DNA of 64,000 bases from Vibrio quintilis. Lineage in GTDB: Bacteria > Pseudomonadota > Gammaproteobacteria > Enterobacterales > Vibrionaceae. The position numbers were made by a program, and so were the translations under genes. The stretch lies in assembly GCF_024529975.1 (NCBI RefSeq), contig NZ_AP024897.1, positions 1,178,001-1,242,000 on the forward strand, read 5' to 3'. The notes under the pieces are model-generated. The model saw only the letters and a list, made by a program, of their open reading frames with translations, had not been told where the DNA came from and ran no database searches. Positions 10,221 through 21,900 of the stretch are shown one piece after another. The first letter of the stretch is position 1. The number at the start of each line of letters is the position of its first letter.

Positions 10221-10670
10221 TATTTATCCGCAAGCTTGTTCCTGTTATTTTCTCTGTTTCTGTTACGTTTTTTGATTAAATTTTTATCTGCGTTTAAATA
10301 TTTAACTGATGATGAAACTATGCCAATAATAATCGCCAGTATTTTGCTATTAGTTGTTTATCTATATGATAATAAATGATTTTTATATTTAACTTATCCA
10401 TACTCATAACGTGGTTAATATATAATTTGATGTAAAGTTATATAAACATGTTGTTGGTGTTATTTTATCAAAATGCTGGATTATTGACTGGATGTCATGA
10501 ATTGTTGTTGCTGCGATTTGTCGCTTGGGTGTTATTTTTTTTGAGTTGTCAGAGATGAGTCAACTCTATCAGGGCTCCGGATAATGCGATGCATCAGGCT
10601 GATGTCTGTCAGCCTGAGCCACTTATATTCAGGAATAGTTATACAGAATAATAATTCATGGAAATCATAT

Positions 10671-12614
10671 ATGAATACAAAACAACGTCACGTTAATTTG
10701 CTGGTTGCAGCAATGGGGCTGGGTTTCTTGCTGCCGGTATCTGCAGCAGAGATGGTCCGGGTTGAAAATACAGACACGCTGAATCAGGCTTTAGCGGTTC
10801 AGACCATGAGCCTTTCCCCGGCAGAAACCGGGTTTGAAGCGATGAAAACCGTCACTTTACCGAACGGGAAAAAGAAAGTCCGTTATCAGCAGACCTATCA
10901 CGGATTGCCGGTGTTTAATACATCTGTGGTTGCGACGAAGAGCAACAACCGCAACAGCGACGTGTTTGGTGTGATGGCCAAAGGTATTGCGGCAGATGTG
11001 TCGACGGTCAGACCGGCGCTCAGCCGTCAGGAAGCCATTCAGGTTGCCCTGAACGACTATCAGCTGAAGCAGAACTTTTTCTCGATGCCACGTCCGGATT
11101 GGGAAACGGCGAAGCTGATGGTGCGTCTGGATGAGAACGGGCAGGCACAACTGGTGTATATGGTGGACTTTCTGGTGACATCGGATGAACCAGCCCGTCC
11201 GTTTTATTTTATCGATGCTGAATCCGGCGCGATTGTGAAACAGTGGGAAGGGTTAAATCATCATGAGGCCAAGGGTTCTGGGCCGGGCGGAAATGAGCGA
11301 ACCGGTCGCTATGTTTACGGTGAGGATAAAGAATCCTTTGCGATCACAAAACAGGGTTCAACCTGTATTATGGATACCAGTGAAGTGAAATCCGTAAACC
11401 TCAATGGCGGGACTTCAGGTACAGATGCATTCCGTTATAACTGTTCAGATTCAAGAAACTATAACGACTATAAACAGATCAACGGGGCTTATTCTCCAAT
11501 CAATGATGCGCATTTTTATGGTCAGAAGATCGTTGAGATGTATAAAGACTGGCTGAATACTGCGCCGCTGTCATTTAAGCTGGTGATGCGGGTGCATTAC
11601 AAACACAACTTTGAGAATGCGTCCTGGGACGGCAGAGAGATGAACTTCGGTGATGGCGGAAATACACTTTATCCGCTGGTTGACCTGAATGTCAGCGCAC
11701 ACGAAGTCAGTCATGGCTTTACCGAACAAAACTCAGGGCTGATTTACAGCGGACAGTCCGGCGGTATCAATGAAGCTTATTCTGATATTGCCGGGGAAGC
11801 GATGGAGTATTATATCCGCCACAAAGTGGACTGGTATATCGGTTCTGACATCATGAAGTCAGGCAAGGCGATGCGTTATTTTGATCAACCGTCACGCGAT
11901 GGTTATTCCATCGATAATGCTTCAGAATATTACACCGGAATTAATGTGCACCATTCAAGTGGTGTGTTTAACCGGGCTTATTATCTGATCTCTAACACTG
12001 CCGGCTGGAATCCGAAGAAAGGTTTTCAGGCTTTTGCGGTTGCCAACCAGTTATACTGGACATCCGGCGCAACCTTCGATTCCGCAGCCTGCGGTGTGAC
12101 CAAAGCGGCGAAAGATCTGAACTATTCAACCAGTGATATTGTGGCGGCCTTCAAAAAGGTTGGGGTGGATGCCAGCTGTGGTTCGGTTTACCCGGAAACT
12201 GACAGCGCTTCATCCGGTTCGTCAGACAGTTCATCTTCATCATCAGATAGCTCATCCGGTAGTTCTTCGTCTGGTTCTTCTTCAGATGACTCATCCGATG
12301 ATTCATCCGGTCAGGGCCAGATGCTGACCAAAGGCCAGTCGGTGAGTGATTTATTCGGCCCGTTCTCTTCCATGCTTTACTACGGGTTTAAAGGAGACGG
12401 TTCGACAACGACAGTAAAAATTTCCGGCGGGACCGGTGATGCTGATCTGTATGTGAATGTGGATAAAACACCCTCTCCGCAATCCTTTATCTGTCGTCCT
12501 CAGAATTACGGCAATGAAGAATCCTGCAAGGTTGAAACGGAAGCCGGTAAAACCTATTACATCATGATTTTCGGTTACAGATATTATTCGGGTTTAACAC
12601 TGAGCCTGGAGTAA
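10671..12614 (+). CDS. Secreted M4 (thermolysin/vibriolysin-type) metalloprotease with C-terminal PPC domain
   Basis: This is a 647-aa prepro-protease. The signal peptide is about 1-25 (ending VSAAE); an FTP/PepSY propeptide covers about 50-190. The M4 catalytic domain has the zinc motif HEVSH (344-348), the third ligand E368 in GGINEAYSD, and a downstream NVHHSSGVFNRAYY segment with the catalytic His. A serine/aspartate-rich linker (about 510-545) leads to a C-terminal PPC domain (about 560-647), which is usually cleaved after secretion. It is an extracellular neutral protease, probably secreted by the type II system. The start at 10671 is chosen for the signal peptide; upstream in-frame codons lack one. 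A strong terminator follows. Confidence 0.92.
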   Translation: MNTKQRHVNLLVAAMGLGFLLPVSAAEMVRVENTDTLNQALAVQTMSLSPAETGFEAMKTVTLPNGKKKVRYQQTYHGLPVFNTSVVATKSNNRNSDVFGVMAKGIAADVSTVRPALSRQEAIQVALNDYQLKQNFFSMPRPDWETAKLMVRLDENGQAQLVYMVDFLVTSDEPARPFYFIDAESGAIVKQWEGLNHHEAKGSGPGGNERTGRYVYGEDKESFAITKQGSTCIMDTSEVKSVNLNGGTSGTDAFRYNCSDSRNYNDYKQINGAYSPINDAHFYGQKIVEMYKDWLNTAPLSFKLVMRVHYKHNFENASWDGREMNFGDGGNTLYPLVDLNVSAHEVSHGFTEQNSGLIYSGQSGGINEAYSDIAGEAMEYYIRHKVDWYIGSDIMKSGKAMRYFDQPSRDGYSIDNASEYYTGINVHHSSGVFNRAYYLISNTAGWNPKKGFQAFAVANQLYWTSGATFDSAACGVTKAAKDLNYSTSDIVAAFKKVGVDASCGSVYPETDSASSGSSDSSSSSSDSSSGSSSSGSSSDDSSDDSSGQGQMLTKGQSVSDLFGPFSSMLYYGFKGDGSTTTVKISGGTGDADLYVNVDKTPSPQSFICRPQNYGNEESCKVETEAGKTYYIMIFGYRYYSGLTLSLE

Positions 12615-12646
12615 TCGCCGGGTCAGGTTGAGGACATCGTATGTCA

Positions 12647-12679
12647 CAAAGAAGGTGCCGGTTGCACCTTCTTTTTTTC
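12647..12679 (+). terminator. Rho-independent terminator after the M4 protease gene
   Basis: AAAGAAGGTGC and GCACCTTCTTT form an 11-bp stem with a tight loop, followed by seven Ts, 33 bp after the stop codon. Confidence 0.9.
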
Positions 12680-12825
12680 ATTCTTTCAATATGATATCGA
12701 TTTCATTCAATTTCCTGATGCTTACTATGCTGATATCACTGAAAAATTATTCAAATTACGGGCATTTATATCCTGATTTTTGTAGAATCCGGCTGGAATT
12801 TTTATTATGGATGATAAAACCAGCA

Positions 12826-13392
12826 ATGAGTATCTGCCTGAAAAATGAGTCGGTCATCTTACGAACGGCTTTTCCTTTTGAATCTGAAACTTTATACCGG
12901 CTTATCACTCAGGATGAAGCCTGGACTAAATTTAACGGCCCGTATTTCGGTTATATCAGACCGACATTGTCATGCTTTGAAACCGGGATGTTTCAACGGC
13001 TCCTGCAGGGAGATGATACGCTGTTAATCGAGGCTGACGGCAAAGCTGTCGGTGCCGTCAGCTACTATTGGGAATGTGAATCGACCCGCTGGCTGGAAAC
13101 CGGCATTGTGATTTATGATTCTGATTACTGGAGTCAGGGAATCGGATGTAAAGCGCTGGTGCCGTGGATCTCTTATCTGTTTGATATACTTGATATTGAA
13201 CGGGTCGGTTTGACAACCTGGTCCGGAAACCACCGGATGATGGCGTGCGCTGAAAAGCTGGGGTTAAAACTGGAAGCCCGGCTCAGAAAGGTACGTTTTT
13301 ATCAGGGGACTTACTATGATTCAGTCAAGTATGGCGTACTCAGAGAAGAGTGGGCAGCGATGTACCCACGGGAATCCTGTTTGCAGTTTTGA
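12826..13392 (+). CDS. GNAT-family N-acetyltransferase (RimJ/RimL-like)
   Basis: This 188-aa acetyltransferase has the RimJ/RimL-type layout: an N-terminal strand (NESVILRTAFPFE), the acetyl-CoA loop YWSQGIGCKAL near residue 105, and HRMMACAEKLGLKLEARLRK near 150, which ends with the typical arginine-rich turn. The substrate is unknown. The frame stays open far upstream, but the region before 12826 is not GNAT-like. The start is uncertain: ATG at 12811 is also possible and neither has a strong ribosome site. Confidence 0.78.
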   Translation: MSICLKNESVILRTAFPFESETLYRLITQDEAWTKFNGPYFGYIRPTLSCFETGMFQRLLQGDDTLLIEADGKAVGAVSYYWECESTRWLETGIVIYDSDYWSQGIGCKALVPWISYLFDILDIERVGLTTWSGNHRMMACAEKLGLKLEARLRKVRFYQGTYYDSVKYGVLREEWAAMYPRESCLQF

Positions 13393-13501
13393 GCAGCGTG
13401 CGCTGGTTGTTGAATCAGCCGGAACGGTTGATTATATTCCGGCGCGCTGATCAGGCGATCCGGCATTTTCTTCATTGCGACCATGTATGGCGCGCTTTTC
13501 G

Positions 13502-13575
13502 TATCCCCAGGCAACCTGAAGATGCATGATTCAGCTCACGCCCTGCGGGTGATTTTGTCAGGCTCTGATACAGGA
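13502..13575. repeat. Truncated, rearranged copy of the long MITE
   Basis: The left end TATCCCCAGGCAACCTGAAG is joined to a stretch (TCAGCTCACGCCCTGCGGGT through CAGGCTCTGATAC) that is the reverse complement of part of the 8880-9141 element. No matching right end is seen. The rest of 13393-13711 contains nothing else I recognise. Confidence 0.7.
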
Positions 13576-13711
13576 GATTTGGGCCGGTTTGTCTGAGGAT
13601 GAAGGTGTGATGGCCGGCAACTGCTGACCTTCCGGTTATCATGAATAAGCGCGGGGTTACAATTCATTAGCTATATTTTGGAGAGTTACCGGCAAATGGA
13701 TCCGCTTACAT

Positions 13712-16700
13712 ATGTTTACCGACACAATTACCGCCAGACTGACAGCGAGGCTTAAACAGCTCAAATATGCGATGTTCAGTATCAAAATGACGGTAATGTT
13801 TTTGTTTATCGTTTTATCTTTACTGATTATTACGGTGTCTTTATCGCTGCAGTATTATTTCAGTCAGCATCTGGCGAAAGAGTCAGCCAATATCCTTTTC
13901 AGCAACGCGGCGCAGCGCGTCAGTGACAAAATTTATTCCCTTGATGTTGAAAGCAGTGATCTGGCTTTATTGCTGTCTCAGTACCCGGAAATTGCAGATC
14001 AGGATTCGGGGGAAATGATGCGTCCCATTACGGGAGTGATGGTTCAGGCGATGCAGCAAAAACCTTATCTGTATGCCATCTATATCGGTTATGAGGATGG
14101 CAATTTTTATGAGCTGATTAATTTAAACAGCAGTGACAATTTGAGGGAAACATTGCAGGCCAGGCCATCAGATCGCTGGCTGATTGTGCATATTCATGCG
14201 ACGGAAACCGGTCGCTTTCGTGATTTTATTTTTCTCGATACGGCGCTGAAACCGACCCATCAGCGTCGGGAACCCAGTAAATATTTTGCCAATATCCGTC
14301 CCTGGTACCGGGATGCGATGACAAGTGACACGATTATTAAGACCGATCCTTATATTTTTCATAACACGCAATCACCGGGAACAACCTATGCCAAACGAAT
14401 TCCGGGCAGTAAAAACGTGATTGCCGTTGATATCACTCTGGATACGCTGTCGGCATTCCTGAAGAAAAATAACCCGTTAGAGCAGGGGAATGCGTTCATT
14501 TTTGACCAGAGCGGGAAAGTGTATGCGCACTCATTTTCTGTTGATATCCGACAGGAGGTAGCATCTGTCTCTCCTCTGGCGCTGACAGAGCAACAGAAAC
14601 AATATATTGAGCAGGCCGGGACGATCAGAGTATCGAATGAGGAAAACTGGCCGCCGTTTGATTTTTCTTACAGCGGCCATCCACAGGGGTTTTCCATTGA
14701 TTTGATGAATTTGATTGCCCGTAAGCTGGGACTGAAAATTGAGTATGTGAACGGCTATAGCTGGGATGAGTTGGTTGCGTTATATCAACAGCGCAAGCTG
14801 GATGTGTTGCACAGCCTGTTTTATACCGAAGCGCGCGATAGCTGGGGACTGTTTTCTATCCCTTATCTGAAGCTTTCTCCGGTTCTGGTCACACGGGAAG
14901 ACCGTATTCCGCCGGACAGTCTGGAGCAATTCACTCCGGGGCAGGTGGTGGCGATTCCTGCCGGGTGGGCTTTTGTTCAGCTGGTGAAAGAACATTTTTC
15001 CGGGGTGAAGGTGCTGGAAGTCCGGGATTCTCTTGCTGCATTAAAGGCGGTACGTGACGGGCAGGCTGATGCTGCCTTTGGCAATGATCGGGTTGTCCGG
15101 TACTTTATAGACCGCTATTCCCTTTCCGGGCTGCGGTTACAGATGGAGCATAGTCCGCAAACCCGGCGGATGGATCAACGGCTGCGATTTCTGGTCCACA
15201 GCGATCAGGGCGAGTTGCAAAAGCTTTTGAATCTGGCGATTAACTCTTTGACACCGGAGGAGCTGAACCAGATTGAAAACCGCTGGCTGGGAGACAATGC
15301 CTCGGCGAAGCTGCAAAGAGCTATCAGCTCAGGGGTGGTGCCAGCCCCGGCATTTATGCATCTGGCGACAGCCAGTGACACACGGAATGCAATCGCCCAT
15401 GACATCATGATCGGTGAGCAATCATATACGATATTTGTCCACCGGATACAGTCGCATCTCGGGTCGGTCAGTTTTGCCGGTATGATGGTGCCAACGGCAG
15501 TGATGCAAAAGCCCTATATGGAAAAGGTCTATTACTCGTTGCTGATTACACTGGGCTTATTGATGGTCGTGACGCCGGTGCTGTTTTCTTTTGCCAATAT
15601 GATCGTCACCCCGGTGAATATGCTGGCAGAAGAAAACCAGAAAATTCAGAAACGGCGCTTCAAAGCGGTCAAACATGTGCCCAGTCATATCCGGGAGATT
15701 AATGACTTGTCATTGTCTATCCTGTCAATGGCTGATTCGATTGAGGATTATCAGCGTAATCAGCAGGAACTGGTGGACTCTTTTATTCAGTTAATCGCGC
15801 AGGCGATTGATGAAAAATCGCCTTATACCGGCGGGCATTGTGCCCGGGTTCCTGAACTGGCAATCATGCTGGCTGAAGCGGCTGAGAAAAGTGATTTACC
15901 GGCATTCCGGAGTTTTAAATTAACCACGGAAGAGCAATGGCGGGAGTTCCGGGTCGCGGCCTGGTTGCATGATTGCGGAAAAGTGACCACGCCGGAATAT
16001 ATCATTGATAAAGGCAGTAAACTGGAAACGATTTACAACCGGATTCATGAAATCCGGATGCGCTTTGAAGTGTTGTGGCGTGATGCCGAAATTGAGCACT
16101 GGCAGCGGATGGCGGCCGGGCAGTCTGAAGAAGCATCCAAAGCTGTTTTGATCGCACGTCATCAGCAGATCCGGGATGATTTTGCGTTTATCGCCCAATG
16201 CAATGTGGGGTCGGATAACATGGGTGAGAAAGATGTGCTCCGGATTCAGCATATTGCCCGGCAGGTCTGGATGCGTCACCTGGATAACCGCCTTGGTTTA
16301 TCGCCGGAGGAAGCCAGACAGATTGTGGTAACGGAAGAACAGCCACTCCCGGTCCGGGAGTTTTTGCTGGCAGATTCCCCGGAACATCTGATTCCCTGGG
16401 CTATTTCTCCCCGTGACCGGGTGGCGGAAGATATCCGGATGGAAATTCCTGAATATCAGGCCAATCTCGGTGAAATCTATAACCTCAGTGTTCGCAGAGG
16501 CACATTAACCCACGAAGATCGTTTCCGTATCAATGAACATATCATTGCCACCATCCATATGCTGGATGCATTGCCTTTCCCTGATGAGTTGTCACGGGTA
16601 CCGGAAATTGCCGGCGGGCATCACGAAAAGCTCGATGGCACCGGATATCCCAAGCAATTAACCGCAGATGAATTATCGATGGAAGCCCGGATTCTGGCGA

Positions 16701-16993
16701 TAGCAGATGTGTTTGAAGCCCTGACCGCATCAGACCGGCCCTATAAAAACATGAAAACACTGAGTAAAGCGATTGGCATTATGGCGAAGATGGTGCAGGA
16801 CAATCATCTGGATGGCGATTTGTTCAAACTGTTTTTGTCCGGCCGGGTGTATGCCCGGTATGCCGAACGTTTTCTCGAAGCATCGCAGTGCGATGAGGTG
16901 GATATCTACCAGTATTTAGGCATTGTTGAGCGCTGGGGAAAACAGCCCGCCGGCAAAGAACAGCCTCAGGATACCGGGGGAGCAGAAAAATAA
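13712..16993 (+). CDS. Membrane sensor with Cache, SBP_bac_3, HAMP and HD-GYP domains (c-di-GMP phosphodiesterase)
   Basis: This 1093-aa protein begins with a transmembrane helix (about 25-48). A periplasmic Cache-like region (about 50-285) is followed by a complete SBP_bac_3 solute-binding domain (about 290-530; starts AGTIRVSNEENWPPFDFSY), then a short stretch that looks like the end of the Cache domain, a second membrane helix (about 604-630) and a HAMP-like segment. The C-terminal HD-GYP domain has HD at about 752-753 (WLHDCGKVTTPEY) and HHEKLDGTGYP near 968. The gap between these motifs is about 215 residues, far longer than the 60-70 usual, so the catalytic domain carries a large insert. 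HD-GYP enzymes degrade c-di-GMP. The SBP domain suggests amino-acid-like ligand sensing. No strong ribosome site fixes the start. Confidence 0.85.
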   Translation: MFTDTITARLTARLKQLKYAMFSIKMTVMFLFIVLSLLIITVSLSLQYYFSQHLAKESANILFSNAAQRVSDKIYSLDVESSDLALLLSQYPEIADQDSGEMMRPITGVMVQAMQQKPYLYAIYIGYEDGNFYELINLNSSDNLRETLQARPSDRWLIVHIHATETGRFRDFIFLDTALKPTHQRREPSKYFANIRPWYRDAMTSDTIIKTDPYIFHNTQSPGTTYAKRIPGSKNVIAVDITLDTLSAFLKKNNPLEQGNAFIFDQSGKVYAHSFSVDIRQEVASVSPLALTEQQKQYIEQAGTIRVSNEENWPPFDFSYSGHPQGFSIDLMNLIARKLGLKIEYVNGYSWDELVALYQQRKLDVLHSLFYTEARDSWGLFSIPYLKLSPVLVTREDRIPPDSLEQFTPGQVVAIPAGWAFVQLVKEHFSGVKVLEVRDSLAALKAVRDGQADAAFGNDRVVRYFIDRYSLSGLRLQMEHSPQTRRMDQRLRFLVHSDQGELQKLLNLAINSLTPEELNQIENRWLGDNASAKLQRAISSGVVPAPAFMHLATASDTRNAIAHDIMIGEQSYTIFVHRIQSHLGSVSFAGMMVPTAVMQKPYMEKVYYSLLITLGLLMVVTPVLFSFANMIVTPVNMLAEENQKIQKRRFKAVKHVPSHIREINDLSLSILSMADSIEDYQRNQQELVDSFIQLIAQAIDEKSPYTGGHCARVPELAIMLAEAAEKSDLPAFRSFKLTTEEQWREFRVAAWLHDCGKVTTPEYIIDKGSKLETIYNRIHEIRMRFEVLWRDAEIEHWQRMAAGQSEEASKAVLIARHQQIRDDFAFIAQCNVGSDNMGEKDVLRIQHIARQVWMRHLDNRLGLSPEEARQIVVTEEQPLPVREFLLADSPEHLIPWAISPRDRVAEDIRMEIPEYQANLGEIYNLSVRRGTLTHEDRFRINEHIIATIHMLDALPFPDELSRVPEIAGGHHEKLDGTGYPKQLTADELSMEARILAIADVFEALTASDRPYKNMKTLSKAIGIMAKMVQDNHLDGDLFKLFLSGRVYARYAERFLEASQCDEVDIYQYLGIVERWGKQPAGKEQPQDTGGAEK

Positions 16994-17035
16994 GCCGGCT
17001 GGTGTAAGAAATTCAGTGACTGTTTCGTCAAAATC

Positions 17036-17071
17036 TCAGGGTCTGTTGAATTTTAGTGTCACAGACCCTGA
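17036..17071. terminator. Hairpin after the HD-GYP gene
   Basis: TCAGGGTCTGT and ACAGACCCTGA form a perfect 11-bp stem with a 14-nt loop, 43 bp after the stop. There is no T run, so the hairpin's role as a terminator is uncertain. Confidence 0.5.
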
Positions 17072-17170
17072 ATAACGGTTCCTGATTACGGCTTACTCAG
17101 CCTGAGGGTCAAAAATGGCGCATCATATTCAGGAACGTTGATCAGGTGCGTAATATGGAGAGATTCAGTG

Positions 17171-18793
17171 ATGTTTACCAGCATAAAGAGCCGGTTACGG
17201 GTCAGCTACTTTGTTTTATTAACTTTCCTTGTGGTCATCGCGGGGTTATCGGTTTCCCGGTTAAATTCATTGTCTGCTGATCTGGGCAATATTGTTCAGG
17301 AAAAAGCCGCACTGGTGGGATTGAGTGGTGAACTGAATATTCAGGCAGAAAGTCTGGCCAGCCGGTTACTGCTGTTGTTCGTACTGGAAGATCGCGGGCA
17401 GCGGGTGGAGATTTATCAAGAAATTGACCAGCGCAATGCCCGGATGGATGCCATTTTGCAGGAGATGGAGGCACTGACTTCTGAGCCCCGGTCTCAGCAG
17501 ATACTCAACACGCTGATGCAGCAAAAAGTGCGTTACCAGAAAGCGTTGCAGGCCACGGTTGAAGCGATTGAGTTCGGTGAACAGTCCGAAGCAAAAAATC
17601 AGATGGCCGGACCAACCAGACAGGCGTTGCAACAGTTTCTGGCGGATACGGATTTGCTGGCCGGGGAGCAACGGCAGATGATGGAGGAGAATCAGCGCAG
17701 TGTGCTGGCGCAGACTAAAGTGGACACCTGGTTACTGCTCTCTGTCAGCGGGCTGGCCATTATGGCCGGATTAGTGATGTCATTTTTTATTATCCGCAGT
17801 ATTGTCGCACCACTGAATCAGGTTATGGCACTGTTAGATCAGGTCGCAGGCGGGGATCTCAGCCGGGCGCAGGATATCCGGGCGCAGGGTGAGTTCGCTA
17901 TGTTAGCCGGCCGGGTCGAGCGGATGCGACAGGGGCTGGTTGAAGTGATCAGCCGGATTGATCAGAGTGCGCACACGGTTGTCGCATCGACGAAGACAAT
18001 GTCGCAGTCGATTGCACAGGTTCATCAAAGCTCTGATAAACAGGACCGGATGGCCAGTGATATTGAAACAGCTGTGGCAGGGCTCAGTCAGGATACGCAG
18101 AGTATGGCGTCTCATGTCTCGGTTTCTCACCATCAGGCTCAAACCGCCCATGAACTGGCGAAAAACGGTGTTGAGGTCATTTCAGCCACGGTCGGAAATA
18201 TGACCGGCGTAGCCCGTTATATTGATGAGACCTCTCATGCCGTTGGTCAGTTAAATGAGAGTACTTCAGCGGTAACGTCGCTGGTGGACAGTATCCGTGA
18301 AATTGCCGATCAAACCAATCTGCTGGCACTGAATGCATCGATTGAAGCGGCCCGGGCCGGAGAGAGCGGCAAAGGGTTTGCGGTGGTGGCCGATGAGGTA
18401 CGGAATCTGGCCGGTAATACGGCGAAAGTGACGGAGTCGATTGATCAGGTGATTACGACCATCAGTGAACTTGCCATCCGGATTTCCGGAGAAATGCAAA
18501 CCGGACAGGAGAAAATGCGTCAGGGTGTCGCGCAAATTGAAAGTGTCGTGGAACCTTTGAGTCAGCTTGAACAGGATTCAGCCCGTTCTCTGGAAAGCCT
18601 GAATCATCTCAACCAGCTGGCACAGAATCAGGCGGCGGAGACGACCCGGATGACCGGCCATATTCAGGATATCGTGTCTGAAACTCAGGGCAATAACCGG
18701 GTCGCCCGGGAATTGTCTGAATTAGGCGCTACCCTTTCCGGGGCTGCGCAGGCAACGCACACTGCGACGTCGACATTCCGGCTGCCTGCCTGA
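17171..18793 (+). CDS. Methyl-accepting chemotaxis protein
   Basis: This 540-aa chemoreceptor has TM1 at about 9-32, a periplasmic four-helix-bundle-like sensor domain (about 35-185, polar and Gln/Glu-rich), TM2 at about 186-210, a HAMP domain (about 210-265) and a long signalling coiled coil. The CheA/CheW-binding tip is at about 378-400 ([18 protein letters not shown]). It signals a chemical stimulus to the flagellar motor; the ligand is unknown. GGAGAGATTCAGTG before 17171 sets the start. It lies between two c-di-GMP genes, suggesting that motility and c-di-GMP respond to related cues. Confidence 0.9.
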   Translation: MFTSIKSRLRVSYFVLLTFLVVIAGLSVSRLNSLSADLGNIVQEKAALVGLSGELNIQAESLASRLLLLFVLEDRGQRVEIYQEIDQRNARMDAILQEMEALTSEPRSQQILNTLMQQKVRYQKALQATVEAIEFGEQSEAKNQMAGPTRQALQQFLADTDLLAGEQRQMMEENQRSVLAQTKVDTWLLLSVSGLAIMAGLVMSFFIIRSIVAPLNQVMALLDQVAGGDLSRAQDIRAQGEFAMLAGRVERMRQGLVEVISRIDQSAHTVVASTKTMSQSIAQVHQSSDKQDRMASDIETAVAGLSQDTQSMASHVSVSHHQAQTAHELAKNGVEVISATVGNMTGVARYIDETSHAVGQLNESTSAVTSLVDSIREIADQTNLLALNASIEAARAGESGKGFAVVADEVRNLAGNTAKVTESIDQVITTISELAIRISGEMQTGQEKMRQGVAQIESVVEPLSQLEQDSARSLESLNHLNQLAQNQAAETTRMTGHIQDIVSETQGNNRVARELSELGATLSGAAQATHTATSTFRLPA

Positions 18794-18943
18794 GAGGCCT
18801 GCCCGCAGGAACCGCTCCTGATTGATAAACTGGATAATCATTCAATAGAGGCTAGAGTAATGTTATGGCGGTAAATAATTTGCGGAATGAATGAACTTAA
18901 TCCTGAGGAGTCAGTGACCGGGCCGTAATGATAAGGATTGATT

Positions 18944-21900
18944 ATGTATCAAAAGTATCTGTTTCGTTGGATTCAGACAATTATACAGAATGCTTTGATT
19001 TTTATAATCTTATTTTGGGGGATTTCTCAGGCAGGGAGTGCGGTTGAGTCATCCGGGGAAATCCGCTTCAGTCAGCTGTCTGCTGCTGATGGATTACCTT
19101 CCAATGTGATTTACGATGGTCTGCAGGATAGCCGGGGGTTTATCTGGATTTCCGGTTCTGCCGGCCTGATTCGTTATAGTCCGCACGAGGTCCGGGTTTT
19201 TTCCCGCGATATTGAGGATAAAACCAGCCTGATCAGCAATAGTATTAACGTCCTGTTTGAAGATACACAAGGACATCTCTGGATTGGCACCAAGGCTGGA
19301 TTAGCCCGTTTTGACAGGCATTCAGAGACATTCGAACGTTTCATACATGAGCCCGGCCAGCCCGGCTCCCTTTCTGATAACCATATCCGGTCAATTTTTG
19401 AAGATCATGCCGGTGTGCTGTGGATCGGCAGTGAAGGCGGGCTGGACCGGCTGATTCCGGGTGAAAACCGGACATGGACCGTCCAGCGGACCCGCATACT
19501 TTCCGGACTGAAAAATATAAACATTAATGCAATTGCGCAGGATAAGACGCAGCATCTCTGGCTGGGAACCGACAATGGCCTGTATCGCTGGAATCCGAAG
19601 ATAAAAAAGTTACGGCATTTTATCCATCATTCTGAACAGTCAGATTCGTTAAGTGATAATCACATTCAGGTGCTGGCGTATACGTCGTCCGGGCGTTTAT
19701 GGATTGGTACGCTGAATGGTGGACTGAATCTGTATGTCGAAGCGGATGAGAGCTTTACTCATCTGCGCCATGATGAAAATGATCCGCTGAGTCTGAGCAG
19801 CAATGATGTGCAGGATATCTTATGGGATGAGCAGGGCCGGCTTTGGGTGGCGACAACCGGTGGTATCGATTTGGTGCAGGGGCAGAAAGTAACCCGGCAT
19901 CTGCTGCGTCAGACCGGGGTGAGTCATAGTGATGATGTTGCTTTTATCACCAGTGTGTGGGCGGACAGACACGAGCGAATCTGGTTTGGTACGCTTGGCG
20001 CTGGTATTTATATTCAGGATCCTAATTTAAAACGGTTTAAAAATTATCTTTACCGGCATGATGGCCATGGTATTTCAGCCCGGCATATTCGTGGCATGGC
20101 GGAAGACGCCCGGGGAAATATCTGGTTTGGTACCCACTCAGACGGGTTATTTCAGTTTGATCCGGTGGCAGAAAAGGTGACGGTTTACAAATCAGTTGCA
20201 GGTGATCACAACAGTCTGTCAAGCAACCGGGTTGCGGCGGTGATTGAAGGGGATGATGGGATGATCTGGATTGGTACCGGCGGCGGCGGGCTCAATAAAT
20301 TCGACCCGGAAACCAAACGTTTTACCCGCTATGTTTATGCGGCGGATGAATCACAGAATCCGGCTGCTGCCGACAGCCTGCCTCATAATTTTATTCCCTG
20401 GCTTATCAAAGATAAGGGCGGCATTTTGTGGCTGGCTCATTTTGGCGGCGGGCTGACCCGGTTCGACCCGAAAACGGAAACTTTTACCAACTACCGGCAT
20501 GACCCGGATGACAGCCACTCCATCGGTTTTGACATCCTGACCAGTGTCACCCCATTACATAACGGACAAGTCTGGATTGGTACTTATGGCAAAGGCATCA
20601 GTGTTTTTGACCGTCAGACAAAGCAGTTCCGGCATTACCGGCATGATCCTGAAGATCCCGGCTCTCTTTCTGATGATACGGTGCGTCATATTTATGAGGA
20701 CAGTCGTGGCCGGATCTGGGTGACAACTAATTTCGGACTGAACCGGTATTATCCTGATAAAGATAAGTTCCGGGTTTACACCACGAAAAATGGTTTTCCT
20801 GCTAATAATCTGTTAGCCGTGGTGGAAGATAACAGCGGCCAGCTCTGGATCAGCAGTTCCAAGTCGCTGACCCGGTTTAATCCGGATACAGAAGCGATCC
20901 GGGTGTATTACCGGGAAGATGGGTTAGGCGTGAATTCATTTTTCTTTTATGCATTTGGCCGGACCCGTGCAGGACAGCTGATGTTTGGCGGAGATAATGG
21001 TTTTTCGTTGTTTGATCCGATGCGGATTGAGGATAATCTTCATCCGCCGGAAGTTGTGCTGACCCGGCTGGAGATTTTTAATCAGCCGGCAGAGATTGGC
21101 CCGGATCGGCTGTTAAAGCAAAGTATCACGGAGACCCGTTCTCTGAGTCTGCCATATAATCAAAACAGTATCGGTATTTATTTTTCCGGGCTGAACTACA
21201 CTGCGCCGGATAAAAATACCTATCTGCACAAACTGGAAGGGGTGGATAAAGACTGGGTGAAAACCGGTAGTGACAGGCCATTTGCTCTCTACAATCACCT
21301 GTCTCCCGGCCAGTATACGTTTAAGGTCAGGGCGGCTAATAATGACGGGATCCGGAGTAACAAAGAGGTCTCGCTGGCGCTGAACATTCTGCCGCCCTGG
21401 TGGCAGACCTGGTGGTTTGGTGTGTTACTGGTGGTGCTGTCCGGTTTTCTGCTCAGAGCCATCATTTTATGGCGTGTCAGACTGATTGCGGAACAGAACC
21501 GGTATCTGGAATCTCAGGTTCAGATCAGGACCGAAGAGCTGGAGATGAGTGAAGCCCGGTTCCGGGGGTTATCTGAAGCGACCTTTGAAGGGATTTTTAT
21601 CCATGAACAGCTCAAAATTCTGGAAGTGAATCAGTATGGCTGTGATCTGTTTGGTTATGACCGGGAAGAGTTACTTGGCCGATCGGGCCGGATTCTCCTG
21701 GCGGATGAAACCTTTGAAACTGTCAGGGATAATGTTCGCCGGGGCAATGAGTGCTCTTATGAAGCGATAGGCAAGCGCAGAGATGGTTCGAAGTTTCCGA
21801 TAGAAATTCATGCCAAGCAGATTCCGTTTCGCAATGACTTTGTCCGGGTGGCGGCGGTCAGGGATATTACCGAACGAAAACAGGTGGAAGCTGAGTTAAT

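Larger units (their letters stand above)
9208..10670. other. Decayed intergenic zone with gene remnants
   Basis: This stretch of about 1.5 kb has no intact gene. It holds a GC-rich hairpin (9257-9287), an NRPS adenylation fragment, the tail of an IS66-type transposase, two hairpin repeats near 10.15-10.22 kb, and an AT-rich lead-in to the M4 protease gene. Confidence 0.6.

Noticed and set aside
10170..10379. 69-codon frame with a hydrophobic end
   Set aside because: It starts inside a MITE hairpin and has no ribosome site or family match; it is likely chance or a remnant.
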